Below, piece by piece: positions 59,549-64,000 of a stretch of DNA of 64,000 nucleotides (position 1 is its first letter; each line of letters begins with the position of its first letter). The stretch is from Plasmodiophora brassicae (Eukaryota; Endomyxa: Phytomyxea; Phytomyxea; Plasmodiophorida): NCBI GenBank assembly GCA_036867785.1, contig CP145421.1:558001-622000 (forward strand). The letters run 5' to 3'. Below the pieces are notes generated by a model. The model made no database searches. It was not told the DNA's origin and saw only the letters and a program-made list of their open reading frames with translations. A program made the translations under genes and the position numbers.

Positions 59549-62500
59549 TCAACATCGCGGCCTAGTTGAGCGAGCAACGGCGGAACGTCCAGACCGTCGA
59601 GCGTTACGATCGTCACCTGCGCAGATACGCGGGGACCGTCGCCGACCCGAATTCCCCGATTGTGGCTGCTGCTGCTGCTGCTGCTTGCGATGCTGCACGT
59701 CTTGCTCGATCTGCACCTGCGCATCCAATTGCGTCCTGTCGAACTCGGCTTCGATGAACTGCAGGTTCTGGATGAAGCCCATTGGCGTCGGTTTAGGACG
59801 CTGGTTTGCTCGAGGCCCCCAGCAGGTCGGAGGAGATGACCCCGGCGCTGACCCTGTAACCTGAGCGCCTCGGCTTTGTTCTTCGGACATAATCGACGCC
59901 AGCGAATGAACGCGTCCTGGCGGACAGGGTACCTGAGGCGTTGGAACCCGCTGCTGAGCAGACATCGTCGCCCATGGCGACCGTTTGGCAGGCGTCTTCG
60001 CCTGAGTCTCGGTCAGCGCTTCGCTCTGGATTTCGGCCAACGACTTCACTGCAGAGGCAGGGCGTTGACCCCAGGGTGATGCAGGCAGATTGTTGTCGGG
60101 GGACGGTCGCGACTGCATGTTAGGTCGCGGGCGAACCGGAAAAGGAGAGGACTGTGAGCCGGGTGTTCGGCTGCTCTTCGACTTCGACACGGTCGCCATA
60201 TAATCGACAAGACACACCGATGGCGACGATGACGGCACTGCTGGATGCTGCCTGGAAGTCATTGCCTTTGACACAGAACGCGGCTGTGTCGAGGGAGGTG
60301 ACATCACAACCATGGGCGGCGGCATTGGGGATACGATAGCAGGTGTCGAGACGCCAGGAGCGGGCTGCTTCAAAGGCGAACCAGTCACTGCCGCGTTGAC
60401 AAGCCTGACGGGTTGGGACGCATTCGCGGCCGCCTGCCCCCTAGAATGCTGCCCGGTGGGTGAAGAAATGGTCGGCAACGGCGGGGACGAGCCAATCTGG
60501 GAGGAAAGCAGCGGCGAACCAATCTGGTCCGATGTTCGGGACTTCGATCTCGAACGTCGAACCGTCGCCCACTGCGGTTCGACGTAATGGACGGGAACTG
60601 GGGAAGGCGACCGGCCGGGCTCTGAATCCGGAACCGACCAGCCTGCAGGAAGACGAGGTCCTTTCTTCGTGGCGGCACGTGGAGTGGGCTTGGGAACAGC
60701 TGCCTCTGCACCGGCCACAGGGTCGGCGCCCACGATGCTCAGCTCGTTGTTGTCGACGGGCACCGGGAGATCGGCGACAACGGGCTCAGGCTGAACAGGA
60801 ACGTTATCAGAGTCAATATCCGCAAGAAGGAGCTCCTCTGGTAGCGACGCAAGAGCGCCTTGGCACTGTTGCAAGTAGACTCGCAGGGCATCTCGCAGCT
60901 TCAGCTTGTCGCATTGCTCCTTGTTAAGCAGTTCACCTCGGGCCTTCCTTTCGGAAAGGATGGCTATCTGTGAGAGCTTCTTCGATAACGAACGGATCTT
61001 GGCCTTGAGATGCTTCGGGTGCCGAGGGATAAACCATTCCAGTTCCAGTTCGTCATCGTTCGCATCCTGAGAACGGGGAACAGCATGGTTGCAGTAGCAC
61101 AACACAGCAGGTGCTACGACACGTTCGCGGTAAACACGTTCGAGGAACGCAACCTCATACGGAGTCAGGTCTCGAAGCGCAGACACTAGCATCGACTCAG
61201 CATTCTCGACGATGAACGCAGCACAATAGTCGGCAAGGTCAGTCGTGCCGACGTTATGTGCAAACCTAAGCGCAGGTAAGACACGGCGCTCGTCGATACC
61301 CTGCTTGCACAAGAAACGCTCGCAGAGCTTGAACAAACTGGGGACACGGCTAGGCGTCTCCGAAGCCGGCAGATTGGGCAGTGGGGGAAGAACGAACTCT
61401 TGCGACACGGCCGTGCATCCGGGAGCGCATCGCACGTCGACCAGCGGACGGGGCTTGGACATGCGTTCCGGTTTGCTGACGCGATAACCAAGAGCAGCGG
61501 CATAGTGCTGAGGGGACGATGCGGTTTGCGGATTGTCGTGCTCCCAGTCGATCAGGTCGCCATGAACAGTGATGACAGCAGTGTGGTCCACAGCTGTCGA
61601 AGCGCGCACGACGAAGACGTCGCGAACGGTGCGAACAGGTCGCGGCGCGATGGGGCGCGAGCTAGAATCGATACAAGAACCTTTGACGGCTCGACTGGGC
61701 CACACCCAGAGTGTCCCATCGCTGATGACGGCAACGCTGTGCGTCTTACAGGTCGACACGTCGACAACGGTGGAACGACGTCCAGAACCTCGGTAACCCC
61801 GCGAGATTGGAACGCGATAGAAACGCGCCTCGCGACGCGTTTGCTCGAACAGCAGACCGTCAGATGTCTGAACCAACCAGTGCCCATTCGTTGTCAGCAT
61901 GCGGGCAACGTTGAGTCCGACGAGCGACTCGATCCTCGTCGGGTAGTAATCCGTGCCTTCGTCGCCCATGTGGTGTCCCAGCAGGAACGCTTCGCCATTG
62001 TCGGCAACGAGACACGTTCGGAACTTTGAGCACGATATCGACACAATCGTCGTACGACGCAGGCCCTTCTCGACACGTCGCGGAACGTCCGATTGCTGTT
62101 GCCCCTGGGACCTGCCGGCGCCCTCATGACCGAGGAACCCTTTGCCGCACGTGAACACATCGCCGCTGTCCATCAGAAAGACGGCATGCGTCAGGCAAAC
62201 GGCCACCGAGACGCACCGCCCCCGACTGGACAACCCGCCGACGGGTTCGGGTCGAATCCGGGTGACGTCGTCGCCCAGGCCAAGGCGACCGGCGCGGTTG
62301 ATGCCCCAGGTGTACACGGTGCCGGATTTGGAGATCGCAGCGCCACCGATTTCGCACAGGTCGAATGCGACAATGTCCTCGTTCAGAAGCGCGTCGATGG
62401 GTTTCGCGCGGGCCTGCACCGAAGCGTCGCTGACCGTGCCCAGCTGAAAATTCGTCGACGACCCGAACGACGAGATGACGTGACGTGAAGCGCCCGAGGT

Positions 62501-62869
62501 GTTCCGTCGCGAGTATCGCCATTCAATCAGGTCGAAGGGCGAGTTGCCTTCGTAGTCGACGGGGCCATGCTGCTGACCCTTATGCTTGAGCAGACGTTGC
62601 GCCGCCAAAAGCGCCCCACGATACACAGCGGCGTGGAGCGGCGTCCATCGCGACTCCCGATCGACGGCATGGACGTCGGCCCCGTGCGTCAGCAGGACAT
62701 CAATGCACGCGACAGCGTTGCGTGCCGACGCCAGATGCAACAGCGTCTGGCCACGCGAGTCGCGCGCCGTCAGAATCTCGGGATCGCGCGCGACCACCCT
62801 GTCAAGCGCGGCGCCGTCGTCGCAGTCAACAAGGTCGACGACGTCGTCGTTCAGCCAGGCGCCATTCAT
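59549..62869 (-). CDS. IBtk-like ankyrin/RCC1 protein, 1,106 aa, single exon
   Basis: ATG 62869 (MNGAWLNDDVVDLVD) to stop 59549 with no intron. Ankyrin repeats (GQTLLHLASARNAVACIDVL, WTPLHAAVYRG) are followed by RCC1 repeats (VYTWGINRAGRLGLGDD) and then a BTB-like segment with adjoining helices (FKLCERFLCKQGIDERRVLP, LADYCAAFIVENAE). The tail is long, disordered and proline/serine-rich, with two short similar motifs (SLAEIQSEAL, SLASIMSEEQ), and ends in a glutamine run and basic tail. Ankyrin-RCC1-BTB order is that of inhibitor of Bruton tyrosine kinase, a CUL3 substrate adaptor. The frame is open another 600 bp upstream, but that part overlaps the next gene's promoter and first exon and is probably not coding. 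Confidence 0.82.
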   Translation of the reverse strand: MNGAWLNDDVVDLVDCDDGAALDRVVARDPEILTARDSRGQTLLHLASARNAVACIDVLLTHGADVHAVDRESRWTPLHAAVYRGALLAAQRLLKHKGQQHGPVDYEGNSPFDLIEWRYSRRNTSGASRHVISSFGSSTNFQLGTVSDASVQARAKPIDALLNEDIVAFDLCEIGGAAISKSGTVYTWGINRAGRLGLGDDVTRIRPEPVGGLSSRGRCVSVAVCLTHAVFLMDSGDVFTCGKGFLGHEGAGRSQGQQQSDVPRRVEKGLRRTTIVSISCSKFRTCLVADNGEAFLLGHHMGDEGTDYYPTRIESLVGLNVARMLTTNGHWLVQTSDGLLFEQTRREARFYRVPISRGYRGSGRRSTVVDVSTCKTHSVAVISDGTLWVWPSRAVKGSCIDSSSRPIAPRPVRTVRDVFVVRASTAVDHTAVITVHGDLIDWEHDNPQTASSPQHYAAALGYRVSKPERMSKPRPLVDVRCAPGCTAVSQEFVLPPLPNLPASETPSRVPSLFKLCERFLCKQGIDERRVLPALRFAHNVGTTDLADYCAAFIVENAESMLVSALRDLTPYEVAFLERVYRERVVAPAVLCYCNHAVPRSQDANDDELELEWFIPRHPKHLKAKIRSLSKKLSQIAILSERKARGELLNKEQCDKLKLRDALRVYLQQCQGALASLPEELLLADIDSDNVPVQPEPVVADLPVPVDNNELSIVGADPVAGAEAAVPKPTPRAATKKGPRLPAGWSVPDSEPGRSPSPVPVHYVEPQWATVRRSRSKSRTSDQIGSPLLSSQIGSSPPLPTISSPTGQHSRGQAAANASQPVRLVNAAVTGSPLKQPAPGVSTPAIVSPMPPPMVVMSPPSTQPRSVSKAMTSRQHPAVPSSSPSVCLVDYMATVSKSKSSRTPGSQSSPFPVRPRPNMQSRPSPDNNLPASPWGQRPASAVKSLAEIQSEALTETQAKTPAKRSPWATMSAQQRVPTPQVPCPPGRVHSLASIMSEEQSRGAQVTGSAPGSSPPTCWGPRANQRPKPTPMGFIQNLQFIEAEFDRTQLDAQVQIEQDVQHRKQQQQQQPQSGNSGRRRSPRICAGDDRNARRSGRSAVARSTRPRC

Positions 62870-63354
62870 GGCTGCCGCCGCCGGGATCGTCCCGCGTCGC
62901 GCCCCGCGGAGTGTCCCGACCACCACCACTGACGCATCCGCCGCCCCCCGATTTAGACCGCCCACCATTCCTCTTGTCCACCTACACCTAATATTAGTGC
63001 TTGGAGTGGGTCGCCGACGACGGCTCCTCGCCCGGCAATGAGGTGCACGGCCAACAGCCCACTGCCCACCTGCCAACGACAACGCGCTGACGGCGCAGTC
63101 CTGGACCGGGGCGGTGTTCGTCTCCGCGTAACGTAAGCCGGCAGCCCGCGCCTCACGCTTCTGTGCCGTCTGTCGCGCCCGACGGTTCGTCGTTCCCCTC
63201 CTGGTTCCCAGCCGGACGTGTGGACTGAACGGGGTTCGAGGCGAGTCACACCACGTTCCAGAGCGATGGCGGCGGTCGGCAGAAGTGGAGTAAAAAGCGC
63301 AGCGGCGCCGCCGGGGCGGAGTCCGTGGCGGAGTTGCAGTCATTTGCAGACGCC
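62870..63354. promoter_or_regulatory. Divergent promoter region between IBtk-like gene and eIF3b
   Basis: 485 bp between opposite-strand start codons. The minus frame stays open through it, but without recognisable protein similarity. An A/T-rich spot (cacctaatattagtgc, near 62987) is the only TATA-like element. Confidence 0.35.
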
Positions 63355-64000
63355 ATGGTCGCCGCTGTTGCCGTGTCGGCACCGCCGAACAGCTTCGGCC
63401 TGACGCCGCCCGACGACCTGAACACCGACTTCTCCAATGTGATCGTCGTCGACGGCCTGCCCGTTGCACCGGTGGCGAAATACGAGAAACTCGTCTCGCT
63501 CATTCGCAAGACGTTTTCGAAGTCGGTGCCGTGGGAGGGATGACGACCGTGTTATTGAGCGTTGGTGTGAATAGGTTTGGGAACATCAGTGAGATGTATG
63601 TGCCGACCGAATCCGATATGACTGTCGGTTATGGCTTCATCGAGTTCGAAGACTCGGAAGCTGCGTCGTACGCCGTTGCCGCAATGGACAAGGTCGCTCT
63701 GGACAAGAAGCACACGTACCGTGTGTCTCCATGGGGGTAATACGGGTCGACATTGTTTCCGCCGCGCGTGATTTAACGTCGGATGCAGTGACTTCGAACG
63801 CCTTGAGAACTACAGTGACGAGTACGTCCCTCCTGAAAGGTCTGAGTTCCAGCGAAGCGATGACCTGCGCAGCTGGTTGCAAGACGAAGCTGCCCGTGAG
63901 CAGTTCGCCTTGCGGTTTGCTGATGAAACTCAGGTACATGCGTCATCGTGTAAATTCGGTGTGACCCCGTTGACGTATGGTTACAGATCATGTGGCACGA
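63355..64000 (+). CDS. Translation initiation factor eIF3 subunit b, 5' part
   Basis: Exons 63355-63521, 63575-63724, 63789-63933 and 63987 onward, cut by the window end. Product: FSNVIVVDGLPVAPVAKYEK and FGNISEMYVPTESDMTVGY form an RRM (RNP2 VIVVDGL, RNP1 GYGFIEF), followed by HTYRVDFERLENYSDEY and WLQDEAAREQFALRFADETQ, leading into IMWHD. This matches the N-terminal RRM and the link to the first WD repeat of eIF3b (human ...TSIFWND). eIF3b is the scaffold of the eIF3 complex and contacts eIF3a, eIF3i and eIF3j. Three introns of 53-64 bp are removed cleanly. Confidence 0.9.

Noticed and set aside
62870-63469. 200-residue N-terminal extension of the IBtk-like frame
   Set aside because: No ATG near its start, no similarity, and it overlaps the eIF3b first exon on the other strand.
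1-64000. Bacterial-style operons, CRISPR arrays, tRNA or rRNA genes
   Set aside because: No repeat-spacer arrays, ribosome-binding sites, cloverleaf arms or rRNA signatures were recognised; the introns show this is eukaryotic DNA.

Overview
This is a gene-dense, GC-rich nuclear DNA window from a unicellular eukaryote. Coding regions are cut by many very short GT-AG introns (mostly 36-65 bp, with a few GC-AG), intergenic gaps are usually under 500 bp, and TAA, TAG and TGA all act as stops. A SPATA17-type IQ-motif protein points to an organism with a flagellated stage. A plasmodiophorid or other compact-genome rhizarian would fit, but that assignment is inference from style, not from a database match.

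Layout. 1-2300: 3' part of a 13-exon coiled-coil gene. 2339-5161 (minus): an MIT-AAA ATPase and a SPATA17-like IQ protein. 5298-22727 (minus): one uninterrupted 5,809-residue HECT ubiquitin ligase carrying four discoidin-like modules, two SPRY domains, RCC1 repeats, LamG-like segments and UBA domains. 23346-29000: a FAD monooxygenase-like protein, an unknown ORF, a CDK10/11-type kinase and a secreted acidic protein. 29219-37157 (minus): organellar leucyl-tRNA synthetase, a PPR protein and an ERMP1-like M28 membrane peptidase. 37358-40854 (plus): a PX/ankyrin/lipid-kinase fusion and a DUF155 (RMND1) protein. 40952-45895 (minus): an unknown basic protein, an 821-aa coiled-coil protein and PRP18. 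46123-48791 (plus): a PP6 regulatory (SAPS) subunit. 48850-50767 (minus): three short genes of unknown function. 51628-52275 (plus): a small secreted or membrane-anchored protein. 52418-53040: a broken retroelement piece with a large palindrome, a 39-bp direct repeat and a 19-base C run. 53849-57210 (minus): a DHHC palmitoyltransferase, eRF1 and an EF-hand protein. 57418-59490 (plus): a UFD1/zinc-finger protein. 59549-62869 (minus): an IBtk-like ankyrin/RCC1 protein. 63355-end (plus): the start of eIF3b.

Most genes are housekeeping (translation, splicing, ubiquitin/p97, lipid and membrane functions) and are not arranged by pathway. Several pairs are divergent with short shared upstream regions (37158-37357, 57211-57417, 62870-63354). 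Exon boundaries were derived by hand from splice motifs plus preserved reading frame and family similarity. No tRNA, rRNA or CRISPR array was recognised. The most unusual items are the giant intronless ubiquitin ligase, the PX-ankyrin-lipid kinase fusion, the TATNIKS variant in eRF1, and the palindromic retroelement relic.
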